From a virus, in IMG/VR virus record IMGVR_UViG_3300032046_000059, positions 1-43,927 of that record: a stretch of 43,927 nt of DNA; one strand, 5' to 3'. A program made the translations under genes and the position numbers. Within the stretch, counting starts at the first letter, position 1. The number at the start of each line of letters is the position of its first letter. Below the pieces are notes generated by a model. It did not search any database. It saw nothing but the letters and a program-made list of their open reading frames with translations, and was not told where the DNA came from. Positions 29,111-37,670 of the stretch are shown here, in pieces.

Positions 29111-29292
29111 TATGTTCCGCTGTTATTTATAAAATGGGGGGGCGGCGATACGGCCCAACCCGAGGGGGGTTGGGGCGCCGTGTATTCCCAAAACCCCGCC
29201 GCGATTAAATAGGCGCCGTCGCCAACGCGGTCTCTTATCAGGGCGTCGGTCATTATCCGACTATCGGGGCAGCGTCTCCAGATATTAGCCAC
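29110..29292 (-). CDS. Hypothetical protein, 60 aa
   Basis: 60 residues overlapping neighbours at both ends. MANIWRRCPDSRIMTDALIR then GDGAYLIAAGFWEYTAPQPP. No family recognised. Pro/Trp-rich and probably a small tail accessory. Supported mainly by tight packing. Confidence 0.5.
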   Translation of the reverse strand: MANIWRRCPDSRIMTDALIRDRVGDGAYLIAAGFWEYTAPQPPSGWAVSPPPHFINNSGT

Positions 29293-30073
29293 ACGCCACC
29301 TGCGCCTGTAAGTACGGAAGGCCGACGGCGATACTGTCAGCCGAGATTAAACCGTAGAGCGCGCTGTCCTCGAATATCCGAGGCATTCCCAGCGCGAGTA
29401 AATCCTGAACGCCGCCGTCGTTGGCGGAGCGAACGCGCACGGACGCGAGGAGTCGGAGGACCATTACGTTGACCGTCCCGGCCGTCGCAACGCTGAACGT
29501 AACCTGATTGATTTGGCGCAAGCCGTTATCCCCGGCCGCGAGCGGCATTTGGACACAACGGCCGACGGGCGGCGTAACGCCCGTAGCCACGACGCCCGTA
29601 TCGCCCGCGTTCCCGCCCTGGTCGAGGTAGTAAACCCGCGCCGACAAGGCCCCCGTGAACGCCGTTACCCCTTCAAGCCATAACTCCAACCCGGCGTAAT
29701 TCCCGTCCGGGACGCGCGACGCGAACGAGGGCTGAGAAGCCAGCGTTGTATTAGCGTTGAAGGCATACGCGCCAGCGGCGAATATCCGGTCATAGAGGTC
29801 TATCCTACACGCGACGCTCGAATCGTAAGCCAAGCGGGTAAGGTATCCGAGCAACCCGCCGAAGCTCGCGATTATCGGATACCCCGCAACCGCGTCCGTG
29901 GGGACGACGCCGTTCGCCGTGTTGCCGACGTTTAGGACGCCCGCCCCGGGGTTCCCCGCAACGTCGAATACGCTGTAGGGCATCGCGGCGACGAGCGTCC
30001 TCGTTCCCGTTTTCGCCCACGTTAGGTTCTGCTTGGGGGCGGCGAGGTAGTTATCAAGGGATGCTATAGCCAT
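29285..30073 (-). CDS. Tail/baseplate structural protein, 262 aa
   Basis: 262 residues, beta-rich, with ASLDNYLAAPKQNLTWAKTG at the start, GNYAGLELWLEGVTAFTGAL and ARVYYLDQGGNAGD in the middle. No catalytic motif. It lies between the spike-like OB protein and the wedge genes, so is most likely a structural baseplate or fibre protein. Family not recognised. Confidence 0.6.
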   Translation of the reverse strand: MAIASLDNYLAAPKQNLTWAKTGTRTLVAAMPYSVFDVAGNPGAGVLNVGNTANGVVPTDAVAGYPIIASFGGLLGYLTRLAYDSSVACRIDLYDRIFAAGAYAFNANTTLASQPSFASRVPDGNYAGLELWLEGVTAFTGALSARVYYLDQGGNAGDTGVVATGVTPPVGRCVQMPLAAGDNGLRQINQVTFSVATAGTVNVMVLRLLASVRVRSANDGGVQDLLALGMPRIFEDSALYGLISADSIAVGLPYLQAQVACG

Positions 30074-30080
30074 AATTCCC

Positions 30081-30587
30081 TCACGACGTATACACGTCCG
30101 AACTGATGAGGTCGCCGGGGACCATCGGCGGCGAGGTCAAGGGCGGCCCCGCACCGTGGTCATGAGTCGCCGCCCACGAGCGGAACGAGTTCAGAAACGT
30201 CGCCAGCGTATCGCCCCACGGAACGGGATGTTTCGCCTGGTTCTGGTCGCCCATCGCGATGACGTCCGAGATGATGACGCCGAACCCCTGCGCCGTGAGC
30301 ATGATGATCTTCGTCCACTCCTGGGCGGCGGCGACCCTTGGGCGGTGTTTATCAAGCCACTCCACGACGACCTCCGTCCCCACCTTCGGGACGACGGCGA
30401 CGCCGGTCTGGTTCTGGTAGCGCATCACGCGGAGCGGGACGTTCGCGATAACCTCGCCGCCGTCGTCGGGCGTAACGTCCACCGAGAGCGTCGCCTCGTC
30501 CACGGCCTTGACGGTCCCGGTCGTGAAGACGACGGGCGGCGGCGCCACCGTCTTGACGATTTCCGCGAGGGTGCGCGGCGGCGTCAT
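30081..30587 (-). CDS. Baseplate assembly / spike protein, gpV/gp5-like
   Basis: 168 residues. The N-terminus (VFTTGTVKAVDEATLSVDV, VIANVPLRVMRYQNQ, VAVVPKVGTEVVVEWL) has the pattern of an OB-fold as in gpV/gp5 spike proteins. The rest is short and ends TSPPMVPGDLISSDVYTS. It overlaps the hub gene by 4 bases. It probably closes the tail tube at the membrane-piercing tip. Confidence 0.65.
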   Translation of the reverse strand: MTPPRTLAEIVKTVAPPPVVFTTGTVKAVDEATLSVDVTPDDGGEVIANVPLRVMRYQNQTGVAVVPKVGTEVVVEWLDKHRPRVAAAQEWTKIIMLTAQGFGVIISDVIAMGDQNQAKHPVPWGDTLATFLNSFRSWAATHDHGAGPPLTSPPMVPGDLISSDVYTS

Positions 30588-31603
30588 GCCGTTCCCTCCG
30601 TCGCGCCGCCGGCGACGGTTACGTCCATCGTGTATTCGCCGTCGGCGAGTTTATGGTCCACCGCCGCGACCGTCGCGTGGCGGACCGTGTCGTCGTTCCG
30701 GGGCGCCAGGATCGCGATGCGCGAGCCAGGTAGGACGTAGGGGTTGCCGACGGCGGTGAACGAGCCGGTATACCCCGACGTCGATACTTTCAGGAACTCC
30801 TCCCGGGCGCGGTCCTTGGCCGCCGCCGCCTTGGGGTCCGACACCGCGAACGACAGCTTTTTCTCCGCGTCGCCGGCTTTATACTGCGGGTCCTTGTACT
30901 CGCCCGTCGCCGACGGCTTCTCGAAGTCGGCGTCGGTGAGCGTTACGACGACGCGCTTGACGCGCGGGTCTTTGATGTATTCCAGCTTGCAGCCGTCGGC
31001 GAAGACGTTGCGACCGACGACGAAGAGCCACGTCTTCCCCTCGCTCGCCGGCTCCTCCCACCGCGGCCCGAACCATCCCTTCGCCGTTCCCGGGACCGAG
31101 TACCAACACCAGCCGGTCTCCTCCGCGCAGCGGTCGAGGACGCCGGCGGGGGTCTGGCCGTCCACGCGGAACTTCTTGGGCGGCGTCGTCGGCGCCGGGT
31201 AGGTCGAGAGTACCGGCTCGAGCCCCGCTCTGGTCAAAGCGTCGCGGGCGATGTCGACCCACTTCTGGCCGTCGTAGGTTTTCTTGTACGCGCCGGTCCG
31301 CGCCGCTTCGCCCCGGGACTTGGCTTTGACGTTGAGCGGCAGGTTTGGCCCCACCTCGGTTATCAGTCCCTCGAAGACCGGCGCCGGCCCGAACTCCTTG
31401 TAGCCCAGCGCCAGCGCCACGACGTCCTCGGGTGCGAAGAGGTCGAGAGTGAACGCCGGCGCCGCGGGGAACTCCAGCTCGAGCTCATCCGCCGACTTCT
31501 CGCGGTCCATGCGGACCGTCGCGGACGCGAGGCCCTTGACCTTGTAGGCGCGGCCGTCGGCGCGGGTTATGTCGAGCGTGAAGCGCGGGTTAACGACGAC
31601 CAA
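30584..31603 (-). CDS. Baseplate hub protein, gpD-like
   Basis: 339 residues from TTG 31603, with GGAGGGACCGGA upstream. VVNPRFTLDITRADGRAYKV, then YKEFGPAPVFEGLITEVGPN, WVDIARDALTRAGLEPVLS, RVDGQTPAGVLDRCAEETGW and GYTGSFTAVGNPYVLPGSRI: the multi-domain order of late control protein D / gp27-like hubs. It forms the trimer linking tube and spike. It overlaps the LysM-type gene by 14 bases. Confidence 0.75.
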   Translation of the reverse strand: MVVVNPRFTLDITRADGRAYKVKGLASATVRMDREKSADELELEFPAAPAFTLDLFAPEDVVALALGYKEFGPAPVFEGLITEVGPNLPLNVKAKSRGEAARTGAYKKTYDGQKWVDIARDALTRAGLEPVLSTYPAPTTPPKKFRVDGQTPAGVLDRCAEETGWCWYSVPGTAKGWFGPRWEEPASEGKTWLFVVGRNVFADGCKLEYIKDPRVKRVVVTLTDADFEKPSATGEYKDPQYKAGDAEKKLSFAVSDPKAAAAKDRAREEFLKVSTSGYTGSFTAVGNPYVLPGSRIAILAPRNDDTVRHATVAAVDHKLADGEYTMDVTVAGGATEGTA

Positions 31604-32300
31604 TCCGGTCCCTCCATTTCGCCGCTTCGATGACCAGGTTGCGCTTAAACCGCGGCGGCATCGTTACCGGTAAGCCGGCCGCCCAGCCGGGCCGGTCGTC
31701 CGCGGTGTTGACGTCCAGCACGTCGAAGTAAAAATACGGGTGGCCGTAGTATTCGGCGACGGCGTCGCGCAGAAGGTTCGTCACCGTATGTCGGCGCGGC
31801 CGCGTCCGCACCCGGGCGGGCGGCGCGGTCATCGCCGCGGCCTGCGCCGTCGAGCCGTCGCCGGCGGCGTTGCTGAGCGTGTTTTCATCGACGCCCAGCG
31901 ACTCGGCGGCGTCCGCGACGCCGGTCGGCCCGGTCATCATCTCGCTGCCGTCGGCGAAGGCGAAGAGGATGTGCTGCGAGCCGTCGGCCGCGACGACGAC
32001 CTCGAACGCCGTCTTGTTCGGCCCGAGGCGCAGCATGAACCGCGGCCCGCCGGGGTAACCCCACGTCGCCTTGGCCCGGAGGAGAACGCCGGGCGGCTTC
32101 AGGTGTACGGTGATGCTTCCCGTCTCCGCGTCGGGGATGAAGACCGTGGCGCCAGCGGGGATTTTCTCGAAGTCGTCGCCATACACGTCGACGTTCGCCC
32201 AGTAGATATGCGACCACGCCGCGGCGTCGCCGTAGTACCAGGCCGCGAGGTGCATCAGGTCGTCGCGGGCGCCGACGCGGTGATAGGTCCCCTTAGCCAC
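31590..32300 (-). CDS. LysM-like baseplate protein, 236 aa
   Basis: 236 residues from GTG 32300. The first 60 residues are a LysM-like fold: YHRVGARDDLMHLAAWYYGD, WSHIYWANVD, IPAGATVFIPD. LysM-like gpX or gp53 proteins hold the baseplate hub. The rest is beta-rich (FMLRLGPNKTAFEVVVAADG) and ends with WAAGLPVTMPPRFKRN. It lies between the DUF6046-like gene and the hub, the usual place. Confidence 0.65.
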   Translation of the reverse strand: MAKGTYHRVGARDDLMHLAAWYYGDAAAWSHIYWANVDVYGDDFEKIPAGATVFIPDAETGSITVHLKPPGVLLRAKATWGYPGGPRFMLRLGPNKTAFEVVVAADGSQHILFAFADGSEMMTGPTGVADAAESLGVDENTLSNAAGDGSTAQAAAMTAPPARVRTRPRRHTVTNLLRDAVAEYYGHPYFYFDVLDVNTADDRPGWAAGLPVTMPPRFKRNLVIEAAKWRDRIGRR

Positions 32301-32898
32301 CCGTCTCCTCCTCGGTGGGGAACAGCACCTCTACCGGGTCCTCGTCCAGGTCCCACAACAGCCCCATCGTCCAGGTGTAGCCCGGGCGGATCGGCGACAT
32401 ATCGAACGAGAGAGGGACGGCAGCGTAGACGCCCAGGTCCGCGAGAACGCCGTCGGCGTCCTCGATCGTCACCGGCGCCTCGGCCTTGCGGAGCGTCCCG
32501 AATATCTCGCCCAGGATGTCCGTCGTCGCGACGAGCTCCGACGTCCCCAACAGCGTTCCCACGACGCCGGTTACGGTGGCGGCCGCGCCGCCGATGACCG
32601 GGAGGGTGGGGATGGGCGGCAACGTCGCCTTGCGCCAATTTCCGGAGCGCCCCCCGAGCGTGATGTCCATCGTGACCGTCGGCGTCAGCTGCTTGATTGA
32701 GTCGCGGAGGCCGTCGTTGGTGCGGACGTTGACGACGCGCCGGGCCGAGAGGGCGATGTCCACCGGAAGTTGAATCTTGTAGCCGGCGAGGGTAACGAAC
32801 GCGTCCGGGGAGAACATCACGCCGGCGTCGCCGGCGCCGGCGTACCAGCGCTTCATCAAGCTCCCCACGCCCGGGATGAGTTCGAGCGCGCTACCCAC
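32293..32898 (-). CDS. Tail/baseplate protein, DUF6046-like, 201 aa
   Basis: 201 residues from GTG 32898. N-terminal Gly/Ser helix (LIPGVGSLMKRWYAGAG), then beta-rich PDAFVTLAGYKIQLPVDIAL, VVNVRTNDGLRDSIKQLTPT. The PVDIALSARRVVNVRTNDGL block resembles DUF6046-type phage proteins encoded after the tape measure. It probably belongs to the tail tip. Family call from memory, moderate trust. Confidence 0.55.
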   Translation of the reverse strand: MGSALELIPGVGSLMKRWYAGAGDAGVMFSPDAFVTLAGYKIQLPVDIALSARRVVNVRTNDGLRDSIKQLTPTVTMDITLGGRSGNWRKATLPPIPTLPVIGGAAATVTGVVGTLLGTSELVATTDILGEIFGTLRKAEAPVTIEDADGVLADLGVYAAVPLSFDMSPIRPGYTWTMGLLWDLDEDPVEVLFPTEEETGG

Positions 32899-34531
32899 TG
32901 GCCGGAACCTCCGACGTCGCGACTTTCCCCAAAACGTTCATAAGTGAAGCCGCGTCCTTGATCTCGCCGCCGTTCATGATTAACCGCTCGATGGTCTGGT
33001 AGATCGTTACGGCGCCGCGGCCGCCGCTGCCCCCGCCACCTTCGCCGCCGCCTCCGCCACCGCCGCCACCACCAGCCCCACCCGGGACGTCCGGCACCGC
33101 AAGCGGTTTCCACATTTCGCCGCCAGCCGGTTTTTGGTATTTCGCGGCCCATTCGGGGGTTCCGAAAGCCGGGCCGAACCTCTTTTCGTATCCGGCTTTT
33201 GTTCCGTAGGCTTCAGACGCCTCTTTATATGACATCTCACCGGATGCCCACGCTAACGCACCCTCGATAGGTTTCGTAAGCGTTTCCTTCCCTCGCCACC
33301 GCGTTCCCGGCGCTTCGCCATAGAGTTTTTCTTGTACCGACGGGAGAACCGACGTAAACAGCTTATATACGCCGTACATTTGGGCCAACGCTGCAGCTGC
33401 GGCAAGCACGGGGCCAATGGCTCCCGCCGCCGCACCGCCGACGCCGCCGATGCCCTTCGCGGCGGCCGGGCCGAAGATGCCGAGTTGTTTTATCCAAAAT
33501 ACCAGCATCCCGATCTTCCCGGCCGCCGTCATACCCGCGCCGCCGAGGAGAAGAATCGCGGGGATGGCTAATTTGATTTTAGGGTCGAGCTTCCCGAACC
33601 ACTCCAGCAGGGCCTCCAGCTTCGGCCAGACCTTCGTGAAGAACGCCTCGCCGCCCTTTACCGCCGTCATGAACACGTCGGAGAGCGACTTAATCGCCGC
33701 CTCCATCTTCGCCTTGCCGATCGGCGTCTGGATGTATTGGATGAAGAGCTTTAATTTTTTCGTGGCCTCCGTCATCGCCGGCGTGACCGCGTCGCGGAGC
33801 GAGTCCTTAACGACGTCCTTAAACCGGAAGAACGTCCGCTCTCCCGTGTTCGCCATCCGCTCCATCGACCCGGCGAACTCGGTGTCCATGTACGACCGGA
33901 GCTTCGCGAGGGTTTCCGTCGGGCTCGAGACCATCTTGGCCCAGCCGGTCGTGCCTTCCTCGAAGTCCAAGCCGGCCTTTTTAAGGTTGATGCCGGCGCT
34001 CTTCAGCAACCGCATGCCCATCGGGTCGCCGGCGGCGATCTTCCCCATCGCGATGCTCAGCGACTCGAGCCGGTCCGCCGGGTTCTCGCCCGGCTTCGCG
34101 AGGCCCGCCGACGCGTTGGCGAGGGTGTCGAACCAGTCCGTGTATTTGAGCTGGTAGTTCTCCATCACCGCCATCGCGTTCATAATCTCGGTCTCGTCGA
34201 ACGGCGTTTTGAACTCCTTGGCCTCCGCCCAGGTCATCGCGGCCTTGACCTTCTCGTCGGTTTTAAGGAAGGTCTTGAGTTTGGCCTCGGCTTTCTCGAG
34301 TTCGTCGCGGCTCTTCGCCCCCACGACCGCCAGCGCCCCCAGGCCGCCGACGATCCCCGTCCCCGCCAGCATCATCTTCTTGCCGACGGATTCCATTCTG
34401 CTGAAAACCATCTTCAGCTTATCGTCGAGGCGGCCGACCTCACGGGTGACGCCCTTGGTGGCCGTCTCCATCTTCGAGATTTCGGCGCCGCCCTCGCCCT
34501 TGACGATCACGCTGATGCGATATTCGCCCAT
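32891..34531 (-). CDS. Tape measure protein
   Basis: 546 residues. N-terminal coiled helices (KMETATKGVTREVGRLDDKL, VFSRMESVGKKMMLAGTG), a membrane-like hydrophobic core (LAIPAILLLGGAGMTAAGKI, AAAGAIGPVLAAAAALAQ), and near the C-terminus a poly-Gly stretch (about 483-500) before a short conserved-looking end. It sets tail length and is ejected with DNA. At about 1.5 Angstrom per residue a tail near 80 nm would be expected. ATG 34531 overlaps the stop of the frameshifted chaperone (TGATG). Confidence 0.85.
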   Translation of the reverse strand: MGEYRISVIVKGEGGAEISKMETATKGVTREVGRLDDKLKMVFSRMESVGKKMMLAGTGIVGGLGALAVVGAKSRDELEKAEAKLKTFLKTDEKVKAAMTWAEAKEFKTPFDETEIMNAMAVMENYQLKYTDWFDTLANASAGLAKPGENPADRLESLSIAMGKIAAGDPMGMRLLKSAGINLKKAGLDFEEGTTGWAKMVSSPTETLAKLRSYMDTEFAGSMERMANTGERTFFRFKDVVKDSLRDAVTPAMTEATKKLKLFIQYIQTPIGKAKMEAAIKSLSDVFMTAVKGGEAFFTKVWPKLEALLEWFGKLDPKIKLAIPAILLLGGAGMTAAGKIGMLVFWIKQLGIFGPAAAKGIGGVGGAAAGAIGPVLAAAAALAQMYGVYKLFTSVLPSVQEKLYGEAPGTRWRGKETLTKPIEGALAWASGEMSYKEASEAYGTKAGYEKRFGPAFGTPEWAAKYQKPAGGEMWKPLAVPDVPGGAGGGGGGGGGGEGGGGSGGRGAVTIYQTIERLIMNGGEIKDAASLMNVLGKVATSEVPASG

Positions 34532-35105
34532 CAGTCACCGCCGCCGTAGGCCCGGGCGAGCGCCGCGACGAGCGCCGCGGCGTTCAGGTCCGCCTGGTAT
34601 TCGAGGAAACAGTGGGCTTCGGCCAACCGGTCCATAAACGTCTCCTGGTCATCCGGCACCGCGCCGAACAGGACGCGAAGCAGGGCGGAGGCCTGCGCGG
34701 GCCCTAAGGTCCGGCAGGCCTCGATCCGTTTTTTAGGCCGGCCTCGACGTCGCCGGTGACGTACGTGCTCTCGAGGGCGTGCGCGGCATTGACCGCGTCC
34801 ACGGGGTACTGCTCCGCGAACGCCGTCATCGTCGCCTGCTCCGCCGGCACCGTCGAGTCCACCAGGAACTGGAGCGCCGCGGCGACGGGATTGCCGCCCG
34901 GGCCGTAGGCGTCCTTCATGTAGCGCGAGAACGCCAGCATGGACCGGCGGCAGTGAAACTCCGTCGTCCGCGCCTCCTCGCCCTCGCCGAACTGGACCTC
35001 GACGACGATCTCCTCGGGCGGCTTGTGCGCCGCCATGTACGCGGCCAGCTCGTCGTGCGTCGCCCGAGGTTTTTCCACGACTTCCTCTTTAATTTCGTCC
35101 GCCAT
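34531..35105 (-). CDS. Tail chaperone gpGT product of -1 frameshift
   Basis: A -1 slip at A AAA AAC (34734-34728) joins the first 126 residues of the chaperone to a further 65 codons read from CGG at 34727: RIEACRTLGPAQASALL, VPDDQETFMDRLAEAHC, ending at TGA 34533-34531. The extension is open, ends exactly at the tape-measure start and encodes a helical domain. Product about 191 residues, analogous to lambda gpGT, made as a minority to fix tail assembly on the tape measure. Confidence 0.8.
34688..34734 (-). promoter_or_regulatory. -1 programmed frameshift signal
   Basis: Slippery heptamer A AAA AAC (34734-34728) in the right phase, a 5-base spacer, then a perfect 9-bp stem GAGGCCTGC (34722-34714) with GCAGGCCTC (34696-34688) around a 17-base loop that can fold on itself. 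All textbook parts of a bacterial -1 frameshift site are there. Ribosome pausing at the stem would drive the slip. Confidence 0.85.
34704..35105 (-). CDS. Tail assembly chaperone, gpG-like
   Basis: 133 residues, zero-frame product. ATG 35105 has a GAGGAGAAGAG region upstream. Residues about 30-60 are beta-like (PEEIVVEVQFGEGEEARTTE), then helical (MLAFSRYMKDAYGPG, AALQFLVDST, QATMTAFAEQYPVDAVNAA). It coats the tape measure during tail building. Stop TAG at 34706-34704 lies inside the frameshift stem-loop. Placed between tube and tape measure, the universal place for this pair. Confidence 0.82.
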   Translation of the reverse strand: MADEIKEEVVEKPRATHDELAAYMAAHKPPEEIVVEVQFGEGEEARTTEFHCRRSMLAFSRYMKDAYGPGGNPVAAALQFLVDSTVPAEQATMTAFAEQYPVDAVNAAHALESTYVTGDVEAGLKNGSRPAGP

Positions 35106-35252
35106 GCCGCTCTTCTCCTCGCCCGTTTTTGGGCCGTATAAGGCCGTTTTCGATTCGGACGGTGTTTCTATCGCCGAACGCTTCCGCGTGCCGCTAAAGC
35201 GGTGGGGAGTGGTGGGCGAACCGCTTCTGGCGGTCCGCCCGTCACCGCCCCG
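35106..35252 (-). other. Hairpin-rich gap after the tail tube gene
   Basis: No gene seen. It contains several short perfect hairpins on the minus strand: ACCGC-CAGAA-GCGGT, CCGC-TTTA-GCGG and GGCC-TTATAC-GGCC. They lie after the tube gene, which must be highly expressed. They may protect the 3' end of the sheath/tube message or partly terminate it, so that the tube is made in excess of the tape measure. Confidence 0.4.
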
Positions 35253-35693
35253 TTATTCGACCTTCGTGGCCTTGCCCTTCAGCGTCACGACGAACTTCTT
35301 ATCCCCCACCTTGTGGGGCCGGGAGACGTCGCTGATGACGCAGTTGGTGAGGGTCCGGATGCGGAGGACGTTGGCCTGCATCTTGAAAAAGTTGCCGTCC
35401 TTCACGACGTTCCAGTAGCTCACCGTAATAGGGAAGGGCCAGGCGTCGGTGAGGTCTTTCCCCAACACGCGCGCCAGCGCCTCGGCCGCCTCGAACTCCT
35501 CGGTCGTGAGGCCGATGGTGAAGTCCGCCGCGCGCTTCGAGCCGAGGCCGAAGCCGACGACCTCGCCCGAGGCGTCTTTGATCTCCTCCGGGTCCGCGCG
35601 GCCATAGCTGTAATCGAAGCTGTCCGCGACGCGCTCGATCCCCAGGATGCGGATGCGGAGGTTATCGTACGTCGTACCTAATACGTCTGGCAT
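35253..35693 (-). CDS. Tail tube protein
   Basis: 146 residues: NLRIRILGIERVADSFDYSY, GKRAADFTIGLTTEEFEAAE, ITVSYWNVVKDGNFFKMQAN, KKFVVTLKGKAT. Pattern and length fit the beta-barrel tube subunit of contractile tails, which forms the inner hexameric rings. Directly after the sheath gene, as usual in myoviruses. Confidence 0.72.
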   Translation of the reverse strand: MPDVLGTTYDNLRIRILGIERVADSFDYSYGRADPEEIKDASGEVVGFGLGSKRAADFTIGLTTEEFEAAEALARVLGKDLTDAWPFPITVSYWNVVKDGNFFKMQANVLRIRTLTNCVISDVSRPHKVGDKKFVVTLKGKATKVE

Positions 35694-35705
35694 CGTCTAA
35701 CCTCC

Positions 35706-37370
35706 TTACAGGCTCCGCGCCAGTTGGGTGTATCCCGCGAGTTGCCGCTTCGAGCCCGTCGGGACGATGACTTGGGAGAATACGAGGGTCTGCGTCACCA
35801 ACACGTCGCTCTCCGCCCAGATGTGGATGTTGGCGGCGTTGTACGGCTTGATGACGGAATCGCCGGACTTGTTCGGGTCCACCGTCCGCGGCTTCAGGAT
35901 GACGGCGTTCATCTCCGCCTCCAGGACGACCGCGTCGTTGGACGAGATGCCCGGCGAGCCAGCGCCGTTCACGGCCGCGGCGAAGTACACGCGCTCGGTG
36001 ATGTGGGTCGCGCCGACGATGCGGAAGTACGGCCCCAGGAAATAATCGCTGAGCAGGTCCGCCATCGCCCACTCGTTGTCCACGGTTATCGCGACGACGT
36101 ATCCCTCGCCCGGGACCGCCGTGATGAAGTGGCCGTCAACCGAGAGGACCGCGAGGCGGTTGTTCTCCGGCGACGCGGCCTTGATCGTCATGTTGTCGGA
36201 GGGCGAGTTCCACGGGTAAACCGCCTTCATCCCGACGAACGGGAAGCGGTCCGTCCAGTGGATGTTCCAGTGCCACCGGCCGCGGGCCTTCATCCCCAGG
36301 ATCGAGCCGCACTTATGGCGGACCTGGGGGCCGTCCTGGTTGGTGGACTTATCCGTTAAGCCCCACACCACGCTCACCTCGAGCGCGCCGTTCAACGCGC
36401 TGTTGGTGGGGATGGTCGTGACGCGGTACGTCAGGCTGTCCGTGACGAGCTGGGGCGCCCAGTCCGCCGCGGCCGCGTCGATGACGTAGAGGCCGAGGGC
36501 CTTCACCGCGAGCGGCGTCGAGATGACGAACTGGACGGGGTGGATGTTATTGTTCCACTGGTAGGTCGCGATCGCGTGGACGTCGTCCCAGTCCGCCGAG
36601 GCGAAGGGGCGGTCCGTCCCGATCATGGTGATGTCGCCGGCGCCGCCGATGCCGTTGTTGCCGGCGTCGCGCCACTGCGCGAGGTCCGTAAGCGCCGCGA
36701 CCGTCTTGGCGACGGTCGGAAGGGCCGGCGCCGTGGTCCAGGTCCACAGGTCGCCGACGACGAACGAGCCGGCCGGGACGACGTTGTCGGTGAACTCGAC
36801 GAAGTTACCGGAGCCCGGGTCTTCGAGGAATATCTTGCATTTGGCGGGGGGGCCGACGGCCGTGACGGCCATCCGCTGCTCCGGTTCCCAGTATTGATGG
36901 TTCACGTCGACGACGTCGTAGTTTCGGCATAGGCGGTAACGGACGGTGCCGGCGCCGATGTTGCCGCTGGCCGTGATCTTGATGCAGTAGGTTCGTTCGC
37001 GATACGGCACGCCGCCCGACGTGCAGGTACCCGTACCGGTGCCGCCGGCCGTTAGAAGCGGCGTCCCGGGAGCGGCGGCCGTCCCGCCCGTCGGGTCGAT
37101 CTCGCGGTAGACGACGCTCTTGACGCTGAGGGACGGTTCTTTCGGGTCATAGCCGTCGTCGAAAAAGTCCGTGAGTTGGTCCACCGCGGGGCCGCGGACG
37201 AGCGTCGCGACGGCGTCGGCCAGCGACTTGAACTCGTAGAACAGCGTCTTATCGCCGCCCTTCGAGATCCCGGCGAAGCCGGCGCGGCCGCCGTCGCCCG
37301 GCTTGGCGCCGAGGCCGCGGTCTTTTATGCTGGGGACGAACCCCTTTAAGTCCCGTTTTCCGAGGGTCAT
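35706..37370 (-). CDS. Tail sheath protein
   Basis: 554 residues, ATGA overlap with the upstream gene. The N-terminus LKGFVPSIKDRGLGAKPG and a section TDRPFASADWDDVHAIATYQ resemble the sheath core; an inserted beta domain with Cys pairs (about 95-220, TGTCTSGGVPYRERTYCIKI) sits at the outer face, and the end (IVPTGSKRQLAGYTQLARSL) fits the arm that links neighbours. It contracts to drive the tube into the host. Its presence, with gpW/J/I-like genes, makes this a myovirus-type phage. The family is close to DUF2586-like sheaths, from memory. Confidence 0.72.
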   Translation of the reverse strand: MTLGKRDLKGFVPSIKDRGLGAKPGDGGRAGFAGISKGGDKTLFYEFKSLADAVATLVRGPAVDQLTDFFDDGYDPKEPSLSVKSVVYREIDPTGGTAAAPGTPLLTAGGTGTGTCTSGGVPYRERTYCIKITASGNIGAGTVRYRLCRNYDVVDVNHQYWEPEQRMAVTAVGPPAKCKIFLEDPGSGNFVEFTDNVVPAGSFVVGDLWTWTTAPALPTVAKTVAALTDLAQWRDAGNNGIGGAGDITMIGTDRPFASADWDDVHAIATYQWNNNIHPVQFVISTPLAVKALGLYVIDAAAADWAPQLVTDSLTYRVTTIPTNSALNGALEVSVVWGLTDKSTNQDGPQVRHKCGSILGMKARGRWHWNIHWTDRFPFVGMKAVYPWNSPSDNMTIKAASPENNRLAVLSVDGHFITAVPGEGYVVAITVDNEWAMADLLSDYFLGPYFRIVGATHITERVYFAAAVNGAGSPGISSNDAVVLEAEMNAVILKPRTVDPNKSGDSVIKPYNAANIHIWAESDVLVTQTLVFSQVIVPTGSKRQLAGYTQLARSL

Positions 37371-37660
37371 TTCTTCTTAACCTCCTTCGTACGATGTTCG
37401 CGCTTCGGGTCGAGTTCCGTCCCGTCGGCGCTGATTACGCGGGCGCCGTGGCCGTCAACCATCGCGACGAACTCCGCTTCGGTCATCAGGTCCTCCGCGG
37501 TCTTACCCGCGGCGCGCAGCGCGCTGAAGTAGGGCCACCGCCCGGTCGCCTGGCTCCACCAGGCCGCGGTGGCTTTATCCCCGGCGGGCGGCGACGGCGG
37601 AACTTGCCTGGCCGCCGCTTCCTCGGGGGTCCGCTTTAACATGTCGTTCGGACTCGTCAT
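37367..37660 (-). CDS. Hypothetical structural-operon protein, 97 aa
   Basis: 97 residues from ATG 37660, chosen for AGGAGG 6 bases upstream. A Pro/Ala-rich start (LKRTPEEAAARQVPPSPPAG) then a helical block (KATAAWWSQATGRWPYFSAL, AEDLMTEAEFVAMVDGHG) and a basic end (DPKREHRTKEVKKK). Between connector and sheath genes. Function unknown; it may be a small scaffold or tail-completion factor. Confidence 0.6.
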   Translation of the reverse strand: MTSPNDMLKRTPEEAAARQVPPSPPAGDKATAAWWSQATGRWPYFSALRAAGKTAEDLMTEAEFVAMVDGHGARVISADGTELDPKREHRTKEVKKK

Positions 37661-37670
37661 TACCAACCTC

